Assembly: GCA_001986395.2 (NCBI GenBank)
Contig: MQVO02000001.1
Location: 1,860,001-1,924,000, forward strand
DNA: 64,000 nucleotides
Direction of reading: 5' to 3'
Origin: Irpex lacteus
Lineage: Eukaryota > Basidiomycota > Agaricomycetes > Polyporales > Irpicaceae
The position numbers and the translations under genes are program-made. Shown piece after piece: positions 22,539-33,459 of the stretch (position 1 is its first letter; every line of letters starts with the position of its first letter). The notes below the pieces were generated by a model. That model made no database searches, had not been told where the DNA came from, and saw only the letters and a program-made list of their open reading frames with translations.

Positions 22539-25500
22539 ATGGCTGGCCCGTCTTCAAGACGCCCGAGCGTCGCCGCTGGCCCCTCGACCCTGCCGCCGCC
22601 GTCGCCCAGGGATCCTCTCCAGCCTCAGCCAAGAGGTTGCAACAATAATGCACGTCCGACGCCGCCGCCGCCTCTCACACAACCGACGACCGTCAAGCTT
22701 TCGCCCGCTGGCCTGCGCATGTTTTTGCATCGAATCACACATCCACCGTCTCCCCCGCCGTCTCTGGACGGACATGCTACCAAGAAAGGAAAGGAGCGGG
22801 CGAAGTGGTGGTCTGGCTGGTCATTGGCAATTCAGCCGGAATACGACGTAAAATTGGAGGACGTACTGGATCGTAAACATTTGCCTCCGCTTGGTCTCAA
22901 GGACTTTGAGGAGTGGCTAGTATACGTTGAGGGAACGCCGGAGAACCTGTGAGTCCTCCTATCCTCTGACGCGTATTCATCTAATAATTCGGTTCGATTA
23001 GATATTTCATTCTTTGGCTGCGAGAATACGAACACCGTTACGACGCGTGGAAGTCCTCCCTCCGTTCAAAGCACGATCTCACCCTTCGCAGCACATCCTC
23101 TAACCCAAGCCGAATAACCACTTCACTGAACCCTCCCTCAGTAGTAGTATCCTCCCAGCGCGAACGCGCATTCGCCTCGCTCGGCATGGCCATGTCCTCC
23201 CTCTCCCTCTCCCCTCCCTCTCCCCACCGAACCCCCGCACCATACCCCTCCTACCCCACATTCTCCTCTCCCCGCTCGCCCAACCCAAACGTCCCAACTA
23301 CGGTAGACGACGACATTCCCGACGTCGAACTCAGCCGTCGCAGAAGCATCGGATACCGCACGCTATACACGCCAACTCCAAACGCCGAACTCGCCACCTT
23401 CTATTTACGAGCGAAGGAGACGTTCCTAACTCCCGCGGCAGAGTACGAACTTGTAGACGTCTCGAGCGACGTGCTCAGTATATTCCACGTCCCATCTACC
23501 ACATCTGACAGGAAAGCACGCAGGGACTCTGGCATCGCCTTTCAGAGCACGAGTGAGTGGGATCGCGAACGCGCCGCGGGGGAGAAGCTCAGTCGGTATG
23601 GCTCCCGCACGACGCGTGATGAAGGTATCGCTGGTGGGCTTGTTCCCGTTCATTCTGAGAGACTGGGGCTGGCGGGGTCGAACGCCAATGCGTACCCGCC
23701 TGATCCTGCGGTTTTTGATGAGTTGGCGGAGATTGTGAAGGATAGGTTGCGTGCGAGTCTCAGGCGGTATGTGTATTCATATTCCTACATTTCACCGCAT
23801 ATATTCACTAATACTATGCTCCACTTTTGCGTGTTGATCAACTGAACTTTAGATTGGTCTTCGCGACGTATAACAACGTCGGCATGCCGCGGGCGTACTG
23901 TGGAAGTGCGGGCGGATGCATGATCGCTCTCGTGACCAGGTGCGTACTTCGCACTTCTATCTGATCTTCCAGTTTTCTCATGTTCTCATGCTGCGCTGTT
24001 CCGTCTTGTGCTTCTCTTCCTTCCACCTCGCGCCGCCCACGCTCTGCCCATTTATCCATCCATCCATCCGCTCTTCCTTCCATGCTTCTATCGCCGTCAA
24101 TCTGTCGTGGTCTGTCCTATCCACCTTTCCCTCCCCGTCTAACTATTCTCGCTATTACCATTGTCCTCACACATCCGCATTTCCCACCTCACCCACCTTA
24201 CCACACAGCGCCCCGCCGATCATAGCGTCCTTCGCAGCAGGCGGACCCCGTTGGTGGAGGCTCCTCGCCCTGCCCGGACTATGGCTGGGCATGACGATCT
24301 TCATCAGCGCCATGTACGGCGTGTGCATGATGATCTACGTCTTTGGCGATTTGAGGCAATTGAGGAGTTTTGAGCTGGCACGGCCGCCTCCTGGCGCTGA
24401 TTCTTCCCATTCCAACCCTAACGCTAAACCCATCACTAATTCCAACACTAACAATACGAATACGAAGACAAAGTCGGTAGAATCCCACGCGCCGAGCCCG
24501 TTGAGCGGCGCCCCGCCGTCGCCCATCTCGCCAGAGAGACGGAGCAGCGTCTTCACGCTCCGACACGGTATGATGAGCAGGCACAACAAGAGCGAAGATA
24601 GACTATCCCCCGGCGCGCTGAGTCACCGCTCCCAAGCAGACCTTCCTTTCAGGAAAGACAGTCTCGTGCCCGTTCCGAATCCGTTTCCGTTGTTGCCGAT
24701 GCCTAGTCGTCCGAGGCCGGCGCATACGATTGGAGGGACGAGTGTGAGGAGCAAGTCGAGGACTCCGCCGGAGAGTCCTATTGAGGAGGGTGCCACTAGA
24801 GGAGGGAGTGGGAGCCCGAGGGAGAAACCGCAGTTGAGGTTGGATATTTGGGGGAGTGGGATGGGAGAGGGTGGAAGTGGGGTGCAGGTCCCGCCGAGGG
24901 CTGTTACGAGGGAGCGGGTGGGTGAGGAGGTTGGACCTACTGTTGTGGTCTCTTCTGAGGATGAGGGGTCCGTCGGGGAGCATTCTCAGTACGACGACGA
25001 GTACGACGACGATGAGGATGATGAAGACGCGGAGTCGGACGAGTACGCGGACGATTCTGGGTTTGAAGATACAGAGCTAGACGAGGACTACGAAGAGGGT
25101 TCTTCTCCCTACGCGTTTAACTCCAACCGTGGCGGACAACGCCACCGCCACCGACGCAGACACACCCGCCCCCCACCCATAGAGATCTCAGGCCCCTACT
25201 ACGACACGGACCCCTCGCCCGAAGGCCCCGCGACCGCCCCCGCCGACTTCATGCCATACAACCTCGAGCGTCTAGCCGCGCGGAACCCTATACCCGATGT
25301 GTCGACCGCGCATTCTGATAACCCTCTCTGGCCTGATTATAGTTATCAGGCCCAGCAGAGGGAGGAGGAGTATGAGAGGAGGAAGCAGGAGACTGCGACG
25401 TTCATTGGGGGGTTTGCGTATGATGGGGGTGAGAGTGTTAGTGAGTGGGGGAGGCATAGCGTTGATTCTCCCGGCAGTGCGAAGGATAAGGAGGAGAAGA

Positions 25501-26405
25501 GTGTGTATGCGTATGCGGAGGCGGGAGAGGTGGAGAAGGGGAAGGGAAAGGGAAAGGGGAGGATGAGCGCGGAGGAGGAGGCGCAGGCTTTGCAGAAGAT
25601 GGGGACGTTTGATTTTGATGAGTTGCCGGTGAGGAAGATGAAGCCCAGTTTGCGGGTGGACGTGCCTGTGAAGGCGTCTGCCGCTACGAGTGGGTCGCCC
25701 GTCGTACAGGAGACCTCTCGTGGAACAGCTGCCATGTCTATCAGTGGTGGTGGTGCTGGGGTCGGACAAGGCGGTGTAGACGTCCGAAAGATGAAAGAAG
25801 AAAAAGCAGAACGTCTGCGCGAGCAACGACGTCTAGAGGCGAACACCAAAGGCAGTGTGCGCTCGACGTCCTCGAGACGGAGCCCGTCGCCTGGGAGCAG
25901 CGTGTCGACGTCGAGCAATGGGAAGCCGCAGAGGTGGTATTGGGTTTTCGTGGAGTGGATGCAGGTGAAGTGTGGGCCGAAGAATATATTGGATGTTATT
26001 GATGAGAGGGAGGGGAAGGAGGAGGGGGGGAAGGGGAAGGGGAAGAGTAGGCTGGGTGCCACTGGGGTTAGTCCTGCGAGGGCTGTTATGGAGCAGGCGC
26101 GGGTGCACGCTGAAAATCAGCCCGTCCCTCCTGCATCGTCGCCTGTGTGTTCTTCTGTCGGCATTGTTGGTGAGGTGGCCACAGCGACGGAAGAGAGAGA
26201 GGCGAGGAGGAGAGCGAGACCGTCGTGGAGGGAACGCCTGAGGAAGGTGTACCTCGCCGTACCTGCGTTCGCCGCGCCGCTGACGCCGGTGTTGAACCCC
26301 CTCGTCGGGAGGGCGCAGTGGGAGATTGTGGTGAGGAGTGCGGCGGCGAGTGCGGTGTTGAGTTGTGTGATCGTTGGTGGGTTGTTGGGTGCGCCTGAGA
26401 CGTAG
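22539..26405 (+). CDS. RGS-domain membrane protein, Rax1-like
   Basis: Exons 22539-22948, 23002-23766, 23853-23939 and 24209-26405 give 1,152 residues. The N-terminus is proline/serine rich. The RGS-like domain begins near residue 110 (LEDVLDRKHLPPLGLKDFEEWL, ENLYFILWLREYEHRYDAW). It is interrupted by a serine/proline-rich insert, then resumes (AELATFYLRAKETFL, AVFDELAEIVKDRLR, LVFATYNNVGMPRAYCG). Hydrophobic segments follow: GGCMIALVT...IIASFA, then LLALPGLWLGMTIFISAMYG. A long disordered loop with a run of Asp/Glu comes next, and a final hydrophobic helix (SAVLSCVIVGGLLGA) ends the protein. RGS plus C-terminal membrane helices is the plan of yeast Rax1, a polarity and bud-site factor. Length far exceeds Rax1 because of the loop. 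G-protein regulation is possible but not shown. Confidence 0.75.
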
Positions 26406-26960
26406 ATGGGGGTGCGTCTCAGTGCGTTTGACCGGTTCTTGAGTCAAGTCTTCGTTCTTTCGCTTTCTTCTGTCGTTATCATTCCAGCTCAGTTTTCTTG
26501 TCATGCCATGCCATGCATACCAGTCAGTCAGTCATCATTCAAGTTATTCGTTTGTTATTCGCCATTCGTCGCATCGCTTTCTCTCTCTCCTGCAGTCCTT
26601 TCGTATTCCATCCATCCATTCGCTTTTCCCACCTCTACTTTCGCTTTCACTGCACGCACGCCTCTGATACCTTTTTTGCAAGTCCGAGTCTGTTGTATTA
26701 CCATTGCCCATTGCCCATTGCATACCACCGTCCTTTCGCATTCTCATACCGTACTGTACTGGTTGTTTGTTATCCAGCAACTCGCTGTAGAACGCTTGAA
26801 CTCCTTCTATTACCTACTAGTACCATTATACTGCCATTTTGTATCGCGTAGCTGTTCGTTCCTTGCGGTTGCTGGACTTTTTTGTAGCTGAGCAGTAATC
26901 CTTTCGTTCGCTGCTGTATCGGTTTGAGATAAGATAACGATTCTACCAATCACGATGCTT
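26406..26960. other. 3' flank of the RGS gene, pyrimidine-rich
   Basis: C/T-rich stretch of about 550 bases without a supported gene. Open frames here are by-products of the composition. Probably holds the 3' untranslated region of the RGS gene. Confidence 0.4.
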
Positions 26961-26968
26961 GATCACGA

Positions 26969-27028
26969 TTAGATCTAACTTGCCGTTCCGATAAGTGCGT
27001 GTGACAGACGCGATAAGTGGGCTGTCAC
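26969..27028. promoter_or_regulatory. paired palindromic elements upstream of the amidohydrolase
   Basis: TTAGATCTAA (26969-26978) is followed by GTGACAG (27001-27007) and its inverse CTGTCAC (27022-27028), 74-133 bp before the start codon. The same two kinds of element, an AGATCT palindrome and GTCAC arms, occur together upstream of two neighbouring BTB genes. Function is inferred only. Confidence 0.35.
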
Positions 27029-27101
27029 GTACCCCCATGTCCGAGTCCGACTCATTTATAGCGCGAAATAGGTCAGTACTAGTTGTTGCCTTCTAGCCAC
27101 C

Positions 27102-28752
27102 ATGCCGGCGACTGGTGACACTAGCAAAGTTGACCTTCTCATCCACAACGTTCATCTTTGTCAGGAAGACGGTGATGACGAGAAGACGTTGTATGATGTC
27201 GTATGTGCCGATGGCAAGGTCGTGTCTATCGAGAAAGCCAGGGAGTCTTCTAAGGCGGAGGCTGTGAATGTGGTGGATGCGAAAGGTCGAGGACTGCTCG
27301 TTCCTGGGTACGTATAATTTCGCCTCTGGCTGCTCACGGTGCTCAAGGTTCGAACAGGCTATGCCATGCGCACATTCACTTAGACAAGTGCTTTCTCCTT
27401 GACCGCTGTGATCTGAAGACAGGGTGAGCTGCTAATATCAACGAATCACTGCTCCTAATATCATTGCTGAATCGTATATGTTGCTCATAGAGACTTCAAA
27501 GAGGCTTTGGCTGTGACCGCTCAGGCGAAGGCCAACTTCCCCAAGGACGTCGAGGACCTCCTACGACGAGGACGACGGCTCGTAGAGGATAGCATCGCAT
27601 CTGGCGTTACGGCGATGCGTGCACACGTCGAGGTTGATGAAACTGTAGGCCTGACCTGCCTCGAGGCGGGACTGAAGCTGAAGAAGGAAATGGAGGGGAG
27701 GTGTTACGTGCAGATTGCAGGTCAGTATCACAGTATACAGTCCTGTGACTGGTGTCTTGTTCTGTGTATGACGATCTCACCTCCTGCTTTGTGCGAATCT
27801 GCTTATCTAGCGTTTGCACAGGATCCGTTGTTCCATCCGTCGGGCGCACCAAACAGGAACTTCATCCTCCTCGTCGACGCATCTAGGACTGCGGGCGTTG
27901 ATGTTATTGGTTCTGCGCCATACGTTGAGTCCAACACGAACAATGCAAAGCAGAACATCAAGTCCATGTTCAGTCTTGCTTGTGAAAGAAACCTCCAACT
28001 CGACTTTCATCTAGACTACAACCTCGATCGTTACCAGACTCCGCTAATCGAGGACGTCCTGAAAGAATGTCAATTTTACGCAGACTCCCAGCGATGGACT
28101 GGCTCAATTTGCGTTGGGCACGCGACGAGGCTTACACTCTGGGACGATAGAGAGTGGAAGGCATATGGACAAAGATTTACAGCATCAAGAGTCCCTGTTA
28201 CACTGGTTGGACTACCGCAGAGCGATGTGTACATGATGGGCAGGGATGTGCCCTCTCCGCCACGGTCAACCCTGAATGTTTGTCGACTGGATCGGAAATA
28301 TGATGTGCAGATCGCCATGGCGGTGAATAATATCGAAAACGCATTTACGCCGCAGGGACCTGTAGATCCACTCGCGCTATGTCCGCTGGGTGTTGCGCTG
28401 TTTCAGGCCGGGACTAAGGCTGACTGTATTTCGTTACTCGTGAGTAGCATCTCGCGCCATGCATACCCTGGTGCTAATTACTAATGATTTTCTCGTATAC
28501 TTGCAACAGAAAGCTGTGACGACCACTGCTAGGCGCGCTATTGGGATACAAGAGGAATGGCCTGAGGATTTCGTAGAAATTCCAGATGGGTCGAGTCTCT
28601 TTCCTCACGTAGGACAGCGCGCGAACTTTGTTCTGCTCCACGGTAACGACAGCGTGCAGTCGGCGGTCTGTAACCCATGCTACGACCGCACGACTATCAT
28701 GGACGGAAGGGTCGTGTGCAAGCGGACGACGGCAGTCTCGTTCACACCATAA
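27102..28752 (+). CDS. amidohydrolase, cytosine-deaminase-like metal-dependent hydrolase
   Basis: Exons 27102-27307, 27358-27423, 27491-27720, 27811-28439 and 28510-28752 total 1,374 nt, 457 residues. The N-terminal beta segment (VDLLIHNVHL...VVCADGKVVSI) and GRGLLVPG are typical of the amidohydrolase composite domain. Metal-site candidates are HAHIHLDKC near residue 75, the DFHLDYN histidine, VGHATRL, and the acidic VNNIENAF segment where CodA-type enzymes keep the final metal/catalytic Asp. Hydrolytic deamination of a cyclic amidine is likely, but the substrate is uncertain. It is cytosolic by lack of signals. The VNNIEN sequence differs from the usual GNDD/GSDN of CodA, so activity should not be assumed. 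Confidence 0.75.
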
Positions 28753-28975
28753 TGTTAACAATCATTAGAAGAATATGGACTCGCTATGGTATCCTAGAAG
28801 GGTTCAGAAGTGTTCGTTAGACTATCTGAGACTGAGCACGAGTTCAGCTCGAGGCGTCTTGAGTGAGTTTACTGCGTAGCATTTGACCTATTTACTATGA
28901 TCATCCAGCACGACCCGCCTGCAATGTTGGTGTGGGTTTGTTGAGCCCGTCTGCAGCAGCGTGATGCCGCACGTT
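28753..28975. other. intergenic, 3' flank of the amidohydrolase
   Basis: Short non-coding gap before the promoter elements of the first tandem plus-strand BTB gene; nothing recognised. Confidence 0.3.
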
Positions 28976-29010
28976 ATGTCACCCTTGTAACGTGTTCAGA
29001 TCTAGATCTG
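28976..29010. promoter_or_regulatory. palindrome pair upstream of BTB copy 3
   Basis: GTCAC near 28978 with GTAACGTG close by, then the perfect 14-bp palindrome CAGATCTAGATCTG at 28997-29010, about 100 bp before the start at 29113. A similar palindrome lies at the same distance from BTB copy 4. Confidence 0.35.
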
Positions 29011-29112
29011 CAGCTCAACATATGCGCATGCGCAGCGATGCATACTCAGTGCTGCCATCTTGCTGCCAGCTCCCTACTCGAGGATTTCTACATCTTCCGG
29101 ACCAAGTTTGTC

Positions 29113-30517
29113 ATGGTATCGGAGTCCAGCTCTCATAATAAGTTGAAACGACAGCGGATATCTCGGGAGTTTGTACCGGACAGGGATCTTTGGTTGGAGG
29201 ACGGCAATATCGTCATCGCTGCCACCGACGATACCTCGGAGGAGAAGACAACGTATGCGTTCAAATGTCATCGTTCTGTCCTCGCGAAGCAGTCGAGAGT
29301 GTTCGAGGGGCTTTTTGGGATACCTGCGTCGGAGAATTCTGAGGACGTGTATGAAGGGCTACCGCTGGTGATGTTACCAGACGCATACGCGGACGTTAAA
29401 GGCCTTCTGCACTATATCTACGAGCCTGGGTGAGTACCACTATGAGTCACCCTATACCTTACTTATGATATATTTAGTGATATACCCGCGACTAATGGTC
29501 AGTCATGGGACATTACTACCACCAGTAAAATATTGGGAGCGTTGCGGGGTCCGCTGCATATTGCAGTCAAGTACGAATTTACCAAATTCCACGCTCACCT
29601 GGCAGAGATACTGCAAGCCACATGGCCCGTGACGCTGGGACAATGGAATGCAAGGTGTGACTGGCTCAAGACTCACTCTGAGAGCCGGAGAGCCATACCC
29701 GTTCCATGGGCTGGTAATTGGAACATTCTAAACACTTATATTGGGGGACTGACAACTCTATGTGTACTTAGGTGACGTGATCGAGCTGGGCATGAACGCA
29801 CAGATACCGAGCATCGTCCCTGGCGCATTTTATATCCTTAGCAGTGAACTGTTCACTAGCTATGTCGAGTCCACTCAGATTGGTCGTAGCCTGGGCAGCT
29901 TTCGAGGGGCGAACGATGTGGATGAAACGGCCGAGCGCGCTGAAGCCCTTATAGGACCGCTCACTTCTCGCCATCTAGTGAGGCTCATGATTGGGCGTGA
30001 ACGGCTGGACATTATCTCGACAAAACTCCTGACAGATGTTCTTCCTTGGGCAACGATCTTTGCTCGAACCTGTGATAGACAATATATTGACGAGGAACTT
30101 GACGATATGCCTGACAACCAACGTGGAACTACCCCTTGTGCATCCGAAATTAGGATTTGGTGGAAAAACAGGACACCATCCAGTACAGCATGCGTCACAA
30201 ATTCGCGGACTATCTATCTCGATCCATTGCAGCGCCTTCACGAGCTCATGGAGGAAGCGAAACAGACTAATCACGGCCCTATCTGCCGGGGATGCCTAAA
30301 TACTATGACGAAGGCCTGCGAAGAGCTGCGTCAATGGTTATGGGACGAGCTGCCGTATATATTTGGTGTCAAATCCAGGGACTCCGAAGTAGTGTACGGC
30401 TACAGAGCCCGTTTGTGAGTTTTATCTGAACGATTGTTTATGCTATCATTCTGCTAACGTACTTCCCTATCACCTTGTAATGTACCCAGGAGCGACTATT
30501 TCACAGTTATACCTTGA
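29113..30517 (+). CDS. BTB/POZ domain protein, subfamily A (copy 3)
   Basis: Exons 29113-29429, 29478-29713, 29772-30414 and 30490-30517 sum to 1,224 nt, 407 residues. BTB exon: LWLEDGNIVIAATD, FKCHRSVLAKQSRVFEGLFG, EGLPLVMLPDAYADVKGL, YIYEPG. Exon 2 has RGPLHIAVKYEFTKFH and PWAG. Exon 3 has IPSIVPGAFYILSS, a cysteine at ARTC, TPCASEIRIWWKN, ICRGC and WLWDELPYIFGVKSRDS. The 28-nt terminal exon reads LSDYFTVIP. An upstream in-frame ATG at 29038 exists, but the ATG at 29113 (MVSESSSHNK) aligns with the paralogues. It is tandem with copies 4 and 5 and closest to copy 4, implying recent local duplication. Confidence 0.87.
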
Positions 30518-30844
30518 CCGATGGATGTGCCGCCGTTCACTTCCTTGGTAGCCATTATAAAATACGCTTGCGAGTTTACCAGGCTGCCTCGGCTACAATC
30601 TATATAGATATCACAGTGAGTCGCCTCCGAAGAACAAGCATGTAGCGACGATATCGGCTGCTAACGGCGAACTATCTCGACATGGAGTCAAGGGAGGAAG
30701 GGGTGACGTCCTGTCTATCAGTAGTATACCTGCTCCATACCAGCTCATATAATCTACTACATGCTGATATGTCCCTTTATCACTGTTTCTGGTCGATACC
30801 CAGTACTTATGCGAGCCGCAAATAATTGCAGTCGCAATAGCAAT
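30518..30844. other. intergenic between BTB copies 3 and 4
   Basis: About 330 bases, AT-richer, without coding signal. Confidence 0.3.
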
Positions 30845-30891
30845 GCTAGATCTGGATCTAGCTCGTGTGGCGGAGACAGTCACGACGTGAC
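30845..30891. promoter_or_regulatory. palindrome pair upstream of BTB copy 4
   Basis: GCTAGATC-TG-GATCTAGC at 30845-30862 (8-bp arms), then GTCACG-A-CGTGAC at 30879-30891 (6-bp arms). They lie 90-136 bp before the start at 30981. Perfect dyads of this kind suggest sites for dimeric factors (inference). Confidence 0.4.
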
Positions 30892-30980
30892 GCTTGGCCC
30901 GTCTCGCACGTCACACCTGTTTCTCTCATACCACCATCTGCTTGCTTAGCAATTCTTGCAGTATCTGGCCCAGTCTGACC

Positions 30981-32385
30981 ATGTCATCAGAGTCCGGTGC
31001 TCCCGCTAATTTCGAACCGCAGCGGACGCCTCGAGAGCTTGTACCAGATATGGATCTTTGGATGGAGGATGGCAACATTATCATCGCAGCCACTGATGTG
31101 TCCTCAGAGAAGAAGACAACCTACGCTTTCAAATGCCATCGGTCTGTTCTATCAAAGCAGTCTAAAGTGTTTGAGGGGCTTCTGGGGATCCCTTCGTCTG
31201 AGGATTCTCAGGACATGTACGATGGACTTCCGTTGATAATGTTACCTGACGCATGGGCAGACGTCAAAGGTCTTTTTCACTATGTATACGAGCCTGGGTG
31301 AGTATCACTGTGGACCGTCCCATATTTTACTCATTGCAAGTCCAGAGATATACCCATGACTGATGGTCAGTCTTGGAGGTTTTCCGTTGCCAGCAACACA
31401 TTGAAAACATTACGGGGGCCTTTACACTTGGCAACGAAGTACGAATTTACAAAAATCCACATGCGCCTGGCAGAAGTATTGCAGTTCATGTGGCCTGTAA
31501 CACTTGAACAGTGGGATGCTAGGCTTGAATGGGTTAAGTCTCACTCTCAGAGATGGGAACCTCAACTCGTACCATGGGCAGGTAAATGGAACTCTGGCAA
31601 TATTTTGGGTAACAAACTAACAGTGTCGTTTGATCATATAGCTGACGCGATCGAGCTGGGATTGGATGCACAGATACCAAGTATCGTCCCTGGCGCATTC
31701 TATATCCTCAACGTCGAGCTGTACGCTGACATGCTCGCGTCTCAGGCGATCGGCTACAATATGGGCCGCTTTCAAGGGACACCCCTCGGCGATGCATCAG
31801 CTACGCGCACAGAAGCCCTCTTACGCTCACTTAACCCCAACCATTTTGTAGGGCTCATGGCAGGGCGCGAACGGCTAGATGGCCTTTCGTATAGGCTCCT
31901 ATCAGAGGTTCTTCCTCAGACGACACCCTTCTATAACGGTTGTGATGGAATACATGAGGACGCTCCTGTCGGCGTAGGTGTACCCCAACCCTCGCCCTGC
32001 GCGCCTGCGATTGCAATCTGGTGGGAGAAAAGGACACCACGGTCGAGTGTGCTTGTGTTCAAATCGCGTTTCACCTATCTCAACCCACTAGAGCGCCTGG
32101 CGGAGCTCGGTAAGGAAGCAGAAAGCACATCCGACGACGGTCCCATCTGCCTGAGCTGTCTAGAAGCTATCGCGTGGGCCTGTGAGGACTTACGTGAATG
32201 GTTATGGAGCGAGCTACCGTATTTGTTCGGCCTCAAGTCCAGAGATCCTGCTGTAACCTACGGCTATAAGGCTTGTTTGTGAGTAACATCTGTATACCCA
32301 TGCCGAACTTTCGTTAACTTAAACATCCTGTAATATTCCATAACGCGCCTCCTTCAGGAGCCGTCGCTTCGCATACGTATACTGA
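30981..32385 (+). CDS. BTB/POZ domain protein, subfamily A (copy 4)
   Basis: Exons 30981-31297, 31346-31581, 31642-32278 and 32358-32385 sum to 1,218 nt, 405 residues. BTB exon: LWMEDGNIIIAATD, FKCHRSVLSKQSKVFEGLLG, DGLPLIMLPDAWADVKGL, YVYEPG. Exon 2 has RGPLHLATKYEFTKIH and PWAG. Exon 3 has IPSIVPGAFYILN, YNGC, SPCAPAIAIWWEK, ICLSC and WLWSELPYLFGLKSRDP. The 28-nt terminal exon reads LSRRFAYVY. Exon sizes and phases match copy 3 almost base for base, so the two are likely tandem duplicates. No broken residue was noted. Confidence 0.87.
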
Positions 32386-32757
32386 CCGGTCAATGGAGGT
32401 GTTGGCATTGCCACCTGCCAAATGGGAAGGCCTCGCATAATTCAGTCGCATGCCATTTTGAATGGATCTCATGACGAGTCGCTTGCGCAAAACAAGCACA
32501 CAACGGCACGGATACGAAGAGCAAACTGGTCTGCGACTACATGTGTAGAACCGTTGGAGAGAAAGGGCCGTCATTCTTTCTACTGTGCATTCTTTATACT
32601 CTTTGAGGTTATGCATAAGCATGAATTAATGCTCGTGTGTTCCTCGATACCACTTAATTCTGCGCACATCTTGAATAAGCTTGACTACGCGTGCGTCACG
32701 CGTGACCATCTGCGACTTGCGTGCGTACGCGGCGTAAGATCTAGATACTATGCTAAC

Positions 32758-33354
32758 ATGGGAAGTGAACTAGACGGTTCACTTCCCATTCATCGACAGA
32801 CTGCACCTATGTACGACATTGGGAATTTTTGCATATCGTTAATTGATGTCTTGGCTATGCTGTCAAATATTTACGCACCATTTCATGAAGAAACCAGTGC
32901 GTGAGAGGCATCGCACGAGGATGACTTTTTCACGGCCAGGTGAGGGGTCGGTCACGGGCTGTCACGCTGGTTCTAGTGCTCCGGCGCTCGAGCGTTAGCG
33001 GGGGAGATGTCACGGATTGTCACGCTGTTTCAACATTTTCATCCGCTGTACTCACTACAATGCTGATACCATCTCGGAACAATTTTTCATAGGTTCTATA
33101 TAGTGTAGATTATATTCATACTCAGTCCTAGAGCCTCTCGTTCAACGGAGAAGTGTGGATCAGTCCCAAAGCTCGAAATCAGTTCAGTTCAGGTCGCAAA
33201 ACACCAGTATATGAATTTTTGATAAAGCACGAGCTCGTATTCCAGCATGATACTTCGGGATGTGGATGGCACACTATCTTTGCGCATATTTGAATTTTTG
33301 GGGAGCAATAGCATCGACGTAGCCTTTGCTATTCCGAAATAGTTCACTTCCCAT
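32758..33354. repeat. MITE-like unit bounded by 15-bp inverted repeats
   Basis: ATGGGAAGTGAACTA at 32758-32772 is mirrored by TAGTTCACTTCCCAT at 33340-33354, enclosing 597 bp without a supported gene. The left end also forms a perfect hairpin: GGGAAGTGAAC (32760-32770), 6-nt loop, GTTCACTTCCC (32777-32787). No target duplication could be defined. Inside are two GTCACGG...TGTCACGCTG blocks (about 32951 and 33009). It could be a non-autonomous element or a fortuitous arrangement. Confidence 0.45.
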
Positions 33355-33459
33355 TCACAGTTCAGTTAAGGGGTTGTCATAGTAGGCAAGCCGCTTACTG
33401 TAACTGGCTCCCATCTCGAGCTCGCGTCGGAGCTCTCTTGATACTGCCTGCTACTCGAC

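Noticed and set aside
22183..22851. Plus-strand 222-residue frame overlapping the RGS start
   Set aside because: Out of frame with the recognised RGS domain and rich in Arg/Pro from codon shift.
23916..24208. Continuous open frame upstream of the last RGS exon, giving an 829-residue ORF
   Set aside because: The first part is an intron that happens to stay open; splicing 23939 to 24209 links the RGS domain to the membrane helices in frame.
24279..26504. Long minus-strand and +2/+3 frames across the RGS gene
   Set aside because: Shadows of a long GC-rich, low-complexity coding exon; Arg/Pro/Leu-rich with no domain.
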